The notes: generated from the sequence alone by a model not told the origin. Numbered from the stretch's first letter, positions 13,515 to 28,605 are shown. The stretch is DNA of 64,000 bases from Azolla caroliniana (GCA_043228905.1 JBHGNT010000020.1:2108001-2172000), one strand, 5' to 3'. Numbers and translations: made by a program.

Positions 13515-16500
13515 GTGCCTCTAAGTGTGAACATAACGGAATCAAAATTTAGCATGTACGACCATAAGTAAAATTTGATATGAACCCTCAGGAGATCCAA
13601 ATATATCGTGGTGCTTTTGAGAGGAAGTTGTATTGTGACACTCATGTGAGTCATTTCCTAACATTCACCCTCCTATTTCATTCTACATATGTGATGGCCG
13701 TATAAATATCATACATATAAGATCATCATTTGTCTAGCAATTATCCCACTTCCATTTGGCAAGATAGAGGGTATGTCTATATAGAATGCTCGAGGAGATC
13801 CTCTTGCTTAACTATCTCACATGCATTCGACACTATTCAAGGGTGCCCATAGGATGTGAACATCCCTTTAGCCTTCTTTAGTGCTCTTGATAGAGTTATA
13901 ATATTTTCAATATAATTTCTTGATTCTCCTCGAGATTTTCATGTCCTGTTGTTCGTAGGTTTGTGACAACACTCTGCATTTACTAAATGTTTGAGTTGCT
14001 TTTTTTCCATAAAAACTATACTCCATTAAAATAAACAATGTCAAAGGCAATCTACAAATTGTACATAATAGTTTCCACTCCACAAGTAACTATCATAAAA
14101 AGGACCAAATATAAATGATGGCATTTGGCAAGATAAAGCTATTTATATCCATGAAAACTCTCTCAGCCTTTGCCAACAAGACCCATTCTCAACATATAAA
14201 CAAATTCCTGCGATCCAAGAGATACATATCTTTGTGGTAATCCTAGTCAACATACCTTGGCTAGTAGTAAAAAAACTCCATGTTTGCATTTGGTTCCGCA
14301 TATACTGAAGTTGTTCACCATCACTTGGCTGCCCACTAGGTGATGCTATTTGACAAATGTTTGGTACACAGCAATTGAAGACACAAAAGTAGTCCATGAT
14401 GCACCTGACGCTTGGGGTAAAATGTGATGGGCTACCTTGGATAGCCCCCATCTATCATCTCCCATATCAAAACAACCATGTCCTTCATCTCCACGAAAAT
14501 TGAAAATGTACTTGTAATTAATCTCCCTATAAACCAAGATGAACTATGTCCTCCTCACCTCACACCATCTTCACTCAACCTTAACAATAAACAAAATTAT
14601 GCTTCATTCGGTCTGCATCAACCATCTCGCCACTTACTACCAAGGTCCTGTACTCATAACAACAAAATGAGTCTAGTGTGATTCTCATCCCCCCCACCAT
14701 CATCACTCCTAAAAACAGACAAATTGTGTCATTCAGTCCACATCAACCATCTCACTGAATACCACCAATGTCCCATGCAAATAACAACAAAATAAGTGAA
14801 AATTATTCCTCATCCCCTCATGATCTTCTTCAGCCCTCACACCAACACCACTCATCCTCTCGTCGTGACAAACATGTTTCAAACCCCATTGAGTTGCTTT
14901 TGTATCATCATACTACCATGGGCATAAGACATTCTCTAGATTCAAAGTTGTTACACTTTATCCTCACCCCTTGATTATGTAAGCATTAAAATCCAAAGTT
15001 TAGAAACAAGTACAATATGTAAATAACGATAACGATAATCTCCAAGTGTGTGAAAAGTTCGCTTTTAAAGGGTTGTAAATTGTAATATGTAAATGAGCCT
15101 TATGAGGACATGGGAATTAGTGAAGACAACAATTAAAGAATCCACATTGTAGCATGATACAATCATCAAATAAGTCATTAATAAAAAAGGCACAACTTAT
15201 TGTTCTCTCTTCTTCGTGGCTCCTTCTTGATCCTTGTTGGTGGGGTGGAGGTCCTCATAGTGCTACACCCCTAATAAATAGAGGTGTCTCACTTTCTTTA
15301 ATATTGGATGCAAATAAATTTTCTCACCTGATTTATTTCGTAGGCCAATTGTTGTCTTTAAAGTAATGTTCAAAAGTGTTTCCTGGTCTCTAGAAATTGT
15401 AGAGGTAGAATTTTTATTATTTCATCTTAGACATGATCATACAACATAATCAACATTGTGAAAAAGGTCATATAATATATTTGAGTGAAGACTATCGTCT
15501 ACTCCAACTCTATACCGTTTACATCTACAATTTTTAGTATTTGTTTCTACAATCTAGTATCTCAAATATGGGGATTGTATTTATAATCCAAGATGATTGA
15601 AGAAAACTAATGAGTTTGAGTTACCACAATGTTTGTTGTAGATTCTCTCATAAGCTAACATGTCTCATCCTCCAAATCACCTCACATAATCGACAAATCC
15701 AACTCAATTCATGAAGGATATTGCATATCTACTAATTTCCAAAGTTCAAACCAAGACTATGTGAAGTCATTCTCATCATTTATCTATAGTTGTCTACATC
15801 TCACAAAAGTGGTCATTCTAATCAAGTATATGATCTCCTTGAAATGCTTTCTCGTTGTGTTTTCCATATGGCTTACAGACTATTCCTCTCTTTACCTCTA
15901 GGGTTGACATGTAGTGCAAAGAACATTTTCCATAACCCATTCTCTACTATTGCACTATGTACACTCGAACATTTGTGTTCATTCATAAGCTTGAAAGAGA
16001 GGGTATTTTGAAAATTTGAGGGATGTTTTGGAAGTTCATAAAAAATTATGGGTGTTGTGTTATCTCCCTTCAAAAACTTGATGCCAAATATAACTAGACC
16101 ACCAAGAACCATAAGTTGAGTCATTTTGCATTGAAAAACGATATCAACTAACAGAAAGGAAATGTTAACGAGCAAAACTAAAGAGTCAATATAAACCATA
16201 ATCAATTACCCAAAATTTTGTTGATTGCAGCATCCTAAATTATCCATAAAGCCCATCCAATGATACCTAAGGTCCTCAATGTCAGATGGTAAAAAAGCCA
16301 AAGAGCGAGAATAGCTTTCAAAACTAGTGAACTAGGAACATTTTAGATACTAGGCAACTTGTTGCATGAAAAGTGTCAAATGGGTGAAATCCAAAATAGA
16401 TGAGAAGGGTTTCATCTACTTATTCACATTGCTTGCAAGTGGCCACACCATTTATCTTTGCTGTAGCCACACACCAATTCTCAAAATTCCATGTACACAA

Positions 16501-17532
16501 CATTAGAGAAATGAGATCTTCCCTTGAGTAACAAATCCTTCCACGCTCCTTTCACTCATTATTCCCAAACAAATGATGACTATTGCATACACCACATATC
16601 CTCACAATATGTATCTACCATGGTTTATTTTGCAATCTCATATTTGTTTAAATTAGCTTTGGGCAAGCGAACCAAATCGTGGAACCATGTTTCACCCGAT
16701 ATTGGATGCACAAGGGGTATGGTCCAAAACAAATGGTAAATCTCACAACCGAAGGGAAAGGGCATGTGATGTATCAAAGTTCATGTACCTTGTATAAAGA
16801 GGAAGGTAATACATATTTTCCTTAACGGTAAATACATACATTATGGTCTATACACCTTTGTGAGCAAAAAATAAGATGTATAAAGCCTACAATTTATCTG
16901 CATACAAAATAACACTCCAATAGTTCATCAATCTCAAATCCTCATTAGTTTCCTTTGGATGTAGATATACATACAATTCTGCATAATATTTTTTTGAAGA
17001 CCAAACACCTCTTTTACTGAAAAACATGTTTCCAGCATATAAGCCATATTTTTGCCATAAGCTAATTGGTTTTTTGAATGCATGCTTAAAATTGTTTTCA
17101 ATTCGCTCGATACCTCTTTTCATTTACTAGTTACCCTTGTTCATCTCGAGTGATCAAGGCCAGTTACATTTCTTATGTTTGTCTTGAGTTTTCAGTCCCT
17201 GTACCACTAAAGGTTTGTCTACAAAAAGACGCACACACATTTATAACATAAATATGAATGAAAAAAAGATAAATAGATGTATTTCTTGATCCCATGTCTT
17301 CACACATACAAGATCTTTTAGTTGGAACTAACTGAACGAAACGCATAAAAAATGTAAAACAAACAATGACTATAATCACATTGACATATCAGATAGCACA
17401 TCTTTTTCATTACAAAATCTTTGGTCATTGTCACTTCGGGTGTGGCTTTATCCTGCAAAAATATCCATCAGGGAACCTCACTTACCTTCAACTAGTACTT
17501 CAAGGTGATTTTATTAGATTTAGGGTTTTACA
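13515..17532. other. Long stretch without a supported gene
   Basis: AT-rich and full of stops. Minus-strand frames near 14143-14451 and 15873-16205 have a faint LINE-like look (a 'LGGLVIFGIKFLK' stretch and a Cys pair near 16440), but too little to call an element. Between about 14560 and 14800 an imperfect tandem duplication of roughly 125 bp is visible: both copies contain CATCAACCATCTC and end in ATAACAACAAAAT(G/A)AGT. Confidence 0.45.
14560..14800. repeat. Imperfect tandem duplication, about 125 bp unit
   Basis: Two copies share CATCAACCATCTC and ATAACAACAAAAT in the same order and spacing, with many substitutions. Nothing suggests a function. Confidence 0.55.
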
Positions 17533-17724
17533 ATGCAACTATGGATAGCACAGCATGACCTAACTTGTATGATGGATGATGATGAATCTTTTCATTCCCA
17601 AGTTGGTTCTTTGAGACCGAGACTATATGGTTGCCATTTCTCAATACTTTATCGTGCCTTCACTGCAGATGAAGCTCCAGGTGATGATGCTAAACTACTC
17701 GAGAAAATCATACAATCATCTTGA
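17533..17724 (+). other. Unrecognised open frame, possible terminal exon convergent with AP-4 beta
   Basis: A 63-codon plus-strand frame ends 83 bp before the AP-4 beta stop codon, which comes from the other strand. Its composition is protein-like ('DDDESFHSQVGSLRPRLYG', then 'RAFTADEAPGDD'), unlike the surrounding AT-rich noise. A possible acceptor (GGATAG, then CACAGC) lies at its start. I do not recognise the family and found no upstream exon. It may be the last exon of a convergent gene, a gene fragment, or chance. Confidence 0.25.
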
Positions 17725-17807
17725 CAAAAGTTGCACCTTGCACCCCTTATCTTGGTGGATTTTTCAAACCACTAAATAGAGATAAATCTACATAATATAA
17801 ATAGGAT

Positions 17808-20800
17808 CTATGAACCGAACACTTGAATTGCCGACTTGAAGATCTCAACAAAACTCTGGGAAAGATCAGGCTCATCCATCTTGTAATTTACAATGCACTT
17901 CTTTGACGTGAGATTTACTATGCATTCAACCAAGAAATATCTAGTAGTGACTGTGGCGGATTTTTGTGCAAAGAAAAAGAACTTGAAATTTGGTGCTTGG
18001 CCACCTGAGGCAATACAATGTATTAACTTGGTTTGCATGTGGCGTAGAAGCGGTTGGGGTCCCGTCAAATTCATCAAAGCTTGAGGAGACAAAGCATATT
18101 CCTAAGCAGAAAAATAAAAACAAAAGACACTTCAGAGAAATCTCCCGTTACATTTTAATAGCTTCAAGTTAAAATAGTCTACATTCTTAAAAATATTGAC
18201 CTGCTTTGGTTTACAGGGTACTTTATTTATCAAATGTGGAATCTTCCATTTTTATTTCTTTTTTAATTTTCTTGATTTAACAACCTAGTAAAGTTACTAC
18301 ACATTCATGGCCTACATATATCACATACTTATAAGTATATCTATATCTATATCTATACCTATACCTATACCTATACCTATATAGGCCATGCGTACCTGAG
18401 AAGATGTAATTGGAAGCTGTCTCCATTTCAGTTGAAAGTCTGATGGACTTAGGATCGGCTTCGTAGCAAGAGCAAGTGGAGCGGGAGCTGCAGGTATGCT
18501 AGGAACACCCAGCCCAAGAAGGTCATCAATCGCTGAGGAAGAAGACTGTGGAGGAGGTAACATACTGGTAATAACAAGTGAATTCGATAATGGCAGATCG
18601 GTTGAAGTGGGAGGTGCATGATAAGCTGAAGAGCCATTGCTTATTATTGCCATTGCTTTAATATCCTCCTTCTCTGAGGCACTCAATAGGAGGTCATTAT
18701 CATTTGCATCCACATTCTGACCTGGCAACATGGTGTCTGTCGATTCTGTCACCGATGCGGCATCATCTGAGAATTCAAGAGGGCCTCCTCTATGCTCTTT
18801 ATCTAAGAACATGTATGAAGGCTGCAGATGATAAAAAAATCCAAGTGAAAGATGCTTTAGCAAAAGCAATTCATGCTCCTACTCTGGATCTGTGGGCTTT
18901 TGCTAAATATCTGAGATTTCCAAAACATTTTCAAAAACTTGGAAAACAAATAGACAGATGAAAGGTAAATACTACTAAATAGGTGACTGAAATCAAAGAT
19001 ATTTATGATTTATCTCCTTGAGCTTATTCTAATTATTAACTTATCAAAAAAGGATTCCTTTTAACCTAAAATACAAAGTAGGAATCTGAAAATTTGACCT
19101 GTTGGTAAACAACTGCAAGACTGTTGAATTCATCAAATATCCGGTCCTTAATTTCACTGCTTTGTGTCTCGGCAAACACAGAAACAGCTTGTTTTGTAGG
19201 ATTAATAACCCGCTCAGCGGTTTCAACTCCATGTCGTAGAAGCCGATAGTAGAGTAGTCCCCGGTCATGAACATCCTGATTAAAAAAGATAGCAGATGAA
19301 AATTTTCCACATTCAGAGACCTATTCAGAAACCCAAAAAGTGAACTTAATATTGACAAATATGTCATGAGACACCAACAATAAAATATAGGCAGAGAGCT
19401 TTGCACAAATAATTAATTTGCTTTTTTTTTTTCGTTTCTCATTTCTGGCATCTCTAGATCTCCTATTCACCCTGTTTTTTTGCACTGTACTGTCAAATTG
19501 TATAATGGATGGCCACTGAGCATAATTCATAACATTATTAGGGCGTTAATCAAAGGCCTGATATGGCCCATTAGGTATTAGACTAACTAGACATAGATGG
19601 CTATGGTTTAGAAACACAAAACTTAAAGTTTGTCGTTTATAATCATGTGAGATTTAGATCTTTATATAACTTAAGCTTGAGGTCTCTCCTCCTTCCTTAC
19701 TAGTTTTCACTTGTCGTTTTGTGCTCAGTTCATCATTGTTGTGTTCTTTAGCTCCTCAGAAAGCTCTTCTAGAGAGCTTTCTAATGCATGTTTAGACAGT
19801 GCATGCTGATACTGTGGTGATAAGTTATGATTGATTGTTTCTGTGGTCCACATTTCTTGGAACTGAAGATTAATTTTCATAAACCTCGCTCAACAACTAC
19901 AAGGTACATTCTCTTTTACTTGTCTATTCATTAGTAGCAAATGGCTATGGGCCTAGTTTCGGCTTAAACTGAACCGAACCATTAAGCCATGGTTTAACAG
20001 TTTGATAAGTTCAATATAATTAAGCAGTTTGGTTTGGTTCAAATATTTTTGGTTTTAGTTTAGTTTCGCTCTAAAACTTGGGTTTATCGGTTTATATGTT
20101 TAAATGGTTTGGTTTAATGGTTTAGTTAATGTCTTTCTATTTATTTAATTAATTTAGCTTAAATGGTATGTAATTTATTGTATTTTTTTATTTTTTTAAT
20201 TAACTTCACTTAAATGCTTATTTAATTTAGTGTATTTTTATTCTAAATTATTAAAATTAATTTGACTTAAATGGTTAGGTTTAAATTTGTGACTAAATGG
20301 TTCAGTTCGGTTTCAACTTTTCCCTAAACAGTTTGGTTAGAATGGTTTGGCTTAGCTTTCGTAAAAGGGTTGGTTTAAGTGGCTTGGGAGTTGATAAACA
20401 GTTTGGTTTGGTTTTTGTTTTCTAGAAATGGTTGGGTTGGGTTTCACTGCAAAAAAACCAAACCAAACCAATCAGGGCTCATTGCTAGTAGTAAATATTC
20501 CAAGAGGTGCAAGAGCTATTGATGATGTAAATTAAAGCCCAAAGAAGGATGTGCATAATCTATCCATTGAAAAAATTGCGACCATGTATATATCTACGCA
20601 AGAAACAATTATAAATTTGCAAAGTAAAATACATGCTTGTAAAGAAGGAGAATTAAATCTTCAACATGGAATGGAGATTCAAAATATAACGATGAAAGAG
20701 GAACTACATGCAATGAAAAAAATGACTATTCAAATGCAAAATAATTGGATGCCTACAATTGAACAAAAAATGTTAAATCTAGAAGTGGAAAAAGAGATGC

Positions 20801-23800
20801 TAATGAAGGAAAATGTTGAAATGAAATCTACACTTGAAGCAAAGGAAGATGTGATCATGACAAATTTAAGTGTTGGGTTCTTGTTTTGAATCACAAAAAC
20901 TTTTCCACGGTTTAGGGTTATGAGAGTATTTATAGACAAGGGGAGAAAACCTCCTAAAGAGGGAAAAAATGCCCCTGTAGTCTTAAGTGTGGTCACACAT
21001 CACTGTCCTAAGTGTGTTCACACACATCACTACCAAAATATGTCAACAAAAAGATGTTCTCCTAAGAGAAGCACCAAAAACCACAATACACACAAATCTT
21101 GCAATGAATTCTAACACTATAAATGCACAAGTTGCAAAAGAGCAAATTGAAAGAAGAAAGAATAAAGTTGTTATTAGAAGCATGCAAGACAATGAATCAA
21201 AGAATACACTTTCTCTAAAAAAGAATATTACAAATTCTTGGAAGATCGTTTTGCTATGGAAGATGGTATTGTATGTGCCACATAGGGTTGGTAAGAAAAG
21301 GTTAGAGGAAACATCTTTCCGATATATTGTTTGTACAATCCTAGATAAACACAAAAAAGATATCATTTTAGATAGCAATAGAGTGTATCTCAAGAGTACA
21401 AGTTTCTTTATAACGAAGGATTGAACTCCAAAAAAGAAAGAACGTTACAGGAAAGCATATGCATCTAGGAAAGGCATTCAAAATGCATAGCAAATAATGA
21501 TCCATGGGACTACATATACCTCAATTTTGAAAATTTTGTTTAGATTTGTAGAGGATATTCATGGGATAAGGGATTGGGACTAAGTGATGTAGCATGAGGT
21601 GTTGATGTTAAATTTTTGGTCGAAACTTGGGAGCATGATGCAAAATTATGCCTAAGATAGACGACTACCTTATAAATCGATATGGCCTCACTCCTAAGTG
21701 AATATTGGACGTACAAGTATAGCATGATGATTATACACAATACCTATGGATAGAGATGAATTTGGGCAAAGAAAGAAAGAAAGATATATTAACGTCTTTT
21801 AAGAGGCCAGAATGGCCTATAAGACCAAACAAGAGATTACATCTTAAATGTTGTATCGTCTTTGAGAACAACAAATCACAATAAAATAAATATTACTCGA
21901 TAAATACAATAGTAAATAAGATAACAAGAGATGGGGGAATTTGTTTTTTGCTACATGTGAGATTCTCATGTTAGATATATTGTAACTTCTGTCTTCAAAA
22001 GATCTCTAGCATAGGTCGATCTAGAATGGAGAGGTCTCCGAAGCGAGGGAAGCACCTACGATGGCGGAAGATAATGGCAAAGAGAACCTCTACATAGCCA
22101 CATTCCTTATAAAGAGTTAAACTACTATAGTAGATTTGGGTTGGAACATGATGATATACTTGCTTTTGAGAAGCTTGGTAAAGTGTTGATTATGAGAGAC
22201 TTTACGAGTTTGAAAATACCAAAACATAGAGATACCAATTTTGACATATTTTGGTAGTGATGTGTGTGAACACACTTAGGACAGTGATGTGTGAACACAC
22301 TTAGGATAGTGATGTGTGTGAACACATTTAGGATAGTAATGTGTGAACACACTTAGGACAGTCATGTGTGTGAACACACTTAGGACTACAGGGGCATTTT
22401 TTCCCTCTTTAGGAGCTTTTTCCCCCTTTCCATGAAAACTCTCATAACCCTAAAGTGGTGAAGTTTTTTGGGGATTTCAAAATAAGAACCCAACAGTGGT
22501 ATCAGAGCTACAAAGCGACATTTGAGCAGCAATGTAACGGCTCTCATACGCAATCCGTTTGTGCCATATGTGGTGGCATTTTTCTGCTGTTGAAAGAACA
22601 AATTTCTGCATGTTTTCTTCCTCTGCGCAGTTTCAATTGTATGTTTTTTTTCTGCTTCCAAGTCGATTCAATCCTAGAAAAAGCCTCCTTGAGTCTTCCA
22701 AGACATTCCCATAACCCTCACAAATCAGATTTGCTTCCCTTTTCTCTTCGCTTGTTCATCTTTCAAGTCAAAGAGGTATGTTATTAGCTTTTATTCATTC
22801 AGCAGTCCATTTTTTACATCAAAACGTGTTCAGTCCACCGCCATGGCTGAGAGCAATGATGTATTTCGGATGCTTGCTATTGGGGATAAACTGGATGGAA
22901 TTACGGCCATGGCTGAGAGCAATGATGTATTTCGGATGCTTGCTGTTGAGGATAAACTGTTGATGCGCCATGTATTAGTAGCAAAGGGGTTGTGGAATGT
23001 GGTTCAAGGGGCTGAAAAACGTCCTGTTGTTGAGAACACAAATGCTGATGGTATTGATTCTGTCAAGGATGTTGATCATCCTGCTCATGCCCATGCTATA
23101 GTTTCTGTTGTACCAACTACAGAGCAACTTCGTTGGGATGGAAGAGATGCTCAGGCATATGCTTTGATAGCTTTGTCTGTGAAACGTACCATTATTCCCC
23201 ATATTCGCTCTTGCAAGACAGCAAAGGATGCTTGGGATACTCTTACCACTTTGTACCAAGCAAGAAATGAGGCTCATGTTGCTTATCTCCGAAAACAATT
23301 GGAGAGCGAGCACATGAATGAAGGTGATTCTATGGACAGCTTTCTTACAAAAATCAAAGATTTAAAGGAACAATTAATTTCTGCTGATGAAATGATGCCA
23401 CATAGTTAACTTGTGCAAACCGTTCTAAATGGTCTTCCTGATTCATATCAAAGTTTTGCTTCTACCCTTCGTTTAATGATGAAAGTTAATCCCAATGCCT
23501 TGTCATTCGAGGAGCTATTCTCTATTTTGTTACAAGAAGATCAGTCTAGGCAAAATAGGTCTAATATGCGTGTTGTAGATTAAGCTTCCTTAGCTAGTCA
23601 GAAGGGCAAAGGTAAATGGAACTCTTCTGCTAGCAAGCAAAGATTTGCTAATAATTCACAAGTGAATGAAAAAAAACAAGAGCAGAAACAAAAACTGTTT
23701 TGCAAATATTGTAAAGGAATTGATCATATTATGAAGAACTGTCAAAAATTGGCTGCAAAAGAGGCAAAGAAAAAGGAGGCAGGACTCCTTGTTGCAGAAG

Positions 23801-26800
23801 TCTCTGCACCAAAAACAGAGTCTACAAATCTTGTGTAGAATGAAGAATGGGCATTTACTACTGTTTGCAGTTTTGACCCATCTTCACTTGAACAATGTAT
23901 GTCTGTTGTACAATCAGATGTTTGGTACTTCGACAGTGGGGCAACCAAACATATTACCTCGCAGCGCAATTTCTTCACTTCATTGGAGCCTGCCCCTACA
24001 GGGAATACTGTCACATGCGCCAACAACTCATCTTATCCAGTTATGGGTGTTGGTAAGATCATTTTGACTACTGCTGATGGTAGTCCTCTCATCTTGTCAA
24101 ATGCTTTGTTTGTGCCAGGGATTAAGAAAAATCTGTTGTCAGTTTCAGCATTAGCCAAGGTTGGCTTGGTTGTTAAATTTGTTGATGACAGGTGTACAAT
24201 TCATGATCTTTCCAATGGGGATGTTATTATTGTTTCCTGCATTTTATGTCGTGGGCTGTATAAACTCGTAGATTATGAAAGATCTATAAATGATTCAGCC
24301 TGTGCATACAGGATTCTCAAGCTATTTCAGATGCAAAGATTTGGCATGGATGGGTATATCCATTGAAGGCAAAGTCCGAAGTGTTTCTGTGCTTCAAACA
24401 ATTTCTAGCTTTGGCTGAGAATTTGTCAGCATGTAAAATGGGCACCCTCCGTTTTGATCGAGGGGGGTAGTATATGTCTTCTGAGTTTAATGCATTTCTG
24501 GCTGAAGGTGGGATAAAACATCAGTGTACAGTACCGTATACACCTCAACAAAATGGAGTTGCTGAAAGAAATAACAGGTCACTCATGGAAATGGTGAGGT
24601 GTATGGTCAAAAGTCAAGCCTTACCACATAGTTTCTGGCTTGAGGCTGTCATGTGTGCAGCATATGTACTCAACAGGTGTCCCACTAAAGCACTGCACTC
24701 TCACTCCATATGAAGCTTGGCATGGCCAAAAGCCATCTGTTGCTCATCTGTGTGTTTTTGGTTGTTTGGCATATGCATTAGTGCCTAAACAACAACGCAA
24801 AAAATTGGATGATAAAGCAGTGAAATGTATTTTTGTAGGATACAATTCTGAAAGTAAAGGCTATCGTCTGTACCATCCACAATCTAAATGCATTTTGGTT
24901 AGCCGTGATGTTGTTTTTGTGGAGGATGCAATTCAGCCACTTCTTTCATGTATGAAGGAGACATCAGTTAGCTCCAAAGATGTGTATGACACTTTGTTGT
25001 CTCTGTTTACAAGTGGACAGTTAAGTGTAGCCTTTGGAAGCTACTCATAATGATGTAGATCATTCCATTTCTAATGCAGATCATTCTATTTCTGATGCAG
25101 ACTTACATGATGCACTTATTAATGAGAGGGCTGATATAGAGGCAAAGACTTTGCAAGACAGTAAATTGGATTTTCCTTTGTCATAAATGGCTGTTGCAGA
25201 CTTTGCAAGACAGTAAATTGGACTTTCCTTTGTCATATTGTACTCGTTCAGGTCATCATCGTGCTTTTGCATCAGATTGTTATGCTATGGCTGCCTCTGG
25301 TCTTTGTGATGAGAATGAGCCTGTTTCTTTTGATGAAGCACAAAATTCAGAAAATTGGATGGCTGCTATGCAATCAGAATATAATGCTATTATGAAGACT
25401 AGTACATGGTCTTTATGTGACTTGCCTCCTGGCAAGAAGGCTATTGGCACTAAGTGGGTATATAAGCTAAAGCGTAAACCAGATGGAACAATTGACAGGT
25501 ATAAGGCTAGGATTGTTGTGAAAGGTTATGCCCAAGAAAAAGGCATTGATTTTGATGAGACCTTTGCTCCCACCTGCCGTATGACTACTGTTCGTAGCAT
25601 TTGTGCAATTGCAGTTCATCGTGGTTGGAATGTACATTAGTTGGACATTAAAACAGCATTTCTAAATGGTGATCTTCATGAGGAAGTGTATGTATACCAG
25701 CCCCGTGGTTTTGTGCAGAAAGGGCATGAACACAAAGTGTGCAGGTTGAGAAAGGCATTATATGGCTTGAAGCAAGCACCGCGTTCTTGGTATGAAAAGA
25801 TACATGCCTATTTGATTGCATTTGGGTTTGAGAATAGTCCAACTGAAAGCACCTTATATGTTAAGCGTGCTGATGATGTATTTCTGATCATGGTTGTGTA
25901 TGTCGATGATATGTTGCTCACTGGTCCCAATGAGAAGTATATTGCTGACTTTATGGCTGATTTGTATGCCTCTTTTGAGATGTCAGATTTGGGGCATTTG
26001 AATCATTATTTGGGCATTCAATTCATGCAAGTTGATGGTGGAATAGCTTTGTGACAATCGAAATACATTGCCACATTATTACAACGTTTTGGCCTTGAAG
26101 ACTGTAAACCTATTGCCACTCCCACGAAGACAGGTTTGATGCCACTCTCATGGAGATGCATTTGATGTTGTTCTCTATCAGCAGGCAGTTGGATGCTTGA
26201 TTTACTTATGCATAACCCGACCTGACATTCAGTTTTTTGTCTCTCAAATGAGCAGGTTTATACATTGCCCAGGAGTTAAGCATTGGCAGGCAGTTACTTG
26301 GGTTGTTTTATCCCAAGGGGGGATCACTACCGCCAGACCTGCATGCTTTTTCTGACTCTGATTGGGCTGGTTGTTATGACACTCGTGTGTCCACAAGTGG
26401 TTTTTGCTTCATGCTTGGTAGCTCATGCATATCTTGGTTGAGCAAGAAGCAGCCTACTGTGGCCACTTCTAGTTGTGAGGCTGAGTATAGGGCAGCTTTC
26501 ACAGCTACAGTTGAGTGTGTGTGGCTCAGACGCCTTTTAGCTGATTTGGGTGTTGGTCAGTCTTCTGCCATCACCATCTTCACTGACAGTCAAAGCGCAA
26601 TGGCAGTTGCGAGGAACCCTGTGTTCCATGCTCGCACTCAGCACAATGAGGTGCATTATCACTACGACAGGGAAAGGTTCTCCGCTGGAGAGAGCAGTTT
26701 GGCTTATGTGCCCACGCAGGAGAACATTGCAGACCTCTTCACAAAGGCTCTGCCTAGGGAGAAGTTTGAAGCTTTCCGCAAAGCTTTAGAAATCCTATTT

Positions 26801-28567
26801 GTGGATTCATCTCTATCCACATAGCTTGGCACTTGTTTAACCATGAGTGTCAGCTCCTTGTTCACCGCATCACTCCCAAGGGGGTTTTGTTGACATATTT
26901 TGGTAGTGATGTGCGTGAACACACTTAGGACAGTGATGTGTGAACACACTTAGGATAGTGATGTGTGTGAACACATTTAGGACAGTCATGTGTGAACACA
27001 CTTAGGACAGTCATGTGTGAACACACTTAGGACAGTGATGTGTGTGAACACATTTAGGACAGTAATGTGTGAACACACTTAGGACAGTCATGTGTGTGAA
27101 CACACTTAGGACTACAGGGGCATTTTTTCCCTCTTTAGGAGGTTTTTCCCCGTCCATAAAAACTCTCATAACCCTAAAGTGGTGAAGTTTTTTGGGGATT
27201 CAAAATAAGAACCCAACAACCAAAAGAAAATATAAGTGGATTCTGGTCTATTACATGACTCAAAATATTGTATTGTGACGATTATGGAAGAATTCTTATA
27301 CATATGCTTGACTGCACAAACTTGATCGTTGTAAATGGTTTAATGTTACAAAGGCTATATACACATGAGGGAGTGGCTCCGATGGCTGAGAACATTGGAA
27401 AGACCTTGTAATACATGCATTGAAGATGTCAATAAGGGAGCAAAAAAGATGGTTATTGGGGAAGCAACTAATGTAAGTGTCATTAAAACTAAGCTTTTAA
27501 AATGGACAATGCCATGCAAACACCATTGGATAATGACCATTATAAATCAAGTTATAAACAAGGCTTGATGGTTAGGTCATGAATTCGATTAAGCCAACTT
27601 TTAAAGCAAGAGATAAGAATCACGTATCAAATTGTCGCACAATCATGGAACAAAAGGTAAGTGCACGGGCTTAAAGTCAAAACAAACGAGCACTTGGGCA
27701 AGCGGGCTTTAGACCAAAACACTCCACCGTAGATCATTTGGTTACATTAAGCATAATGAAGAATCAAGTATATCAAATTGTCGCACAATCATGGTGGGCA
27801 CTAAATTGTATAGCACTATCATGGAGCAAACGATAAGTGCATGGGCTAAAAGTCAAAACAAATGAGCACTTTGGCAAGCAAGATTTAGACCAAAACACTC
27901 CACGGTAGATCATTTGATTGCATTAAGCATATTTATGGAAGAAGGTTAGCTACAAGGAAAACGCTCTATTGTTGTTTTGTTGATTTTTTTAAAATTTTGA
28001 TATAGTACCACAAAGTGAGCTTTGGAATAGAATGCTAGAAATGGGCATGCCATTAGTATCAAGTTGCTATTGCACGATTATATGAACAAGTTAGATGACA
28101 ACTAAAAATAGAGAATGAATCCTCAAAATACTTCTTAAGTAACATGGGAGTTAAGCAAGGATGTCCACTATCTGTCATGAACGAATTAACATCATGGCCT
28201 GGACCCAACCATTAAGATATCCTATTGTCATATGAGATGATAAAAGCTACTTTTTGTAATATATTGATTATTGTAAAAACTCTAGAACATTCCAAAACGT
28301 TCTAGAATATCCTAGAACATCTTGGAATATTCTAGGTCTAGAACATTATAGAACATTATAGAAATCTCTAGGCTATTCTATAGGAACCTATAAATAGAGA
28401 CATACAGGTCTTCTCAAATCAATTCGAATGAACACTGGTCTTTAGCTCTCATCACCTATCTTGTATCCGGTTCCTCTTGTGCTCATCCTATCTTAATACA
28501 CCCATTCTTCTCTTATCATTTTGTTCCTTTCTTCTTCTGTTCTTTGGCCTCTTAAAAGACATTAATA

Positions 28568-28605
<38 letters not shown>

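Larger units (their letters stand above)
22239..27218 (+). mobile_element. Full-length Ty1/copia retrotransposon, 4,980 bp
   Basis: LTRs lie at 22239-22495 and 26888-27218, starting T(G)TTGACATATTTTGG and ending AAGAACCCAACA. A perfect 5-bp target-site duplication, ACCAA, flanks it at 22234-22238 and 27219-27223. The iMet-type primer site TGGTATCAGAGC is at 22497-22508, one base inside the left LTR. A polypurine run (AAGGGGG) precedes the right LTR. Gag to RNase H are in the standard copia order. Removing the element rejoins the LINE endonuclease sequence. The left LTR has lost its second base (TG became TT). Several stops make it non-autonomous now. Confidence 0.95.

Noticed and set aside
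19975-20460. GGTTTGGTT-rich stretch considered as satellite DNA
   Set aside because: It is bounded by a near-perfect 11-bp flanking repeat and occurs once, which fits a single MITE better than an array.
22250-22390. Regular repeats in the copia LTR considered as a CRISPR-like array
   Set aside because: The units are adjacent with no unique spacers, lie within an LTR, and the genome is eukaryotic.
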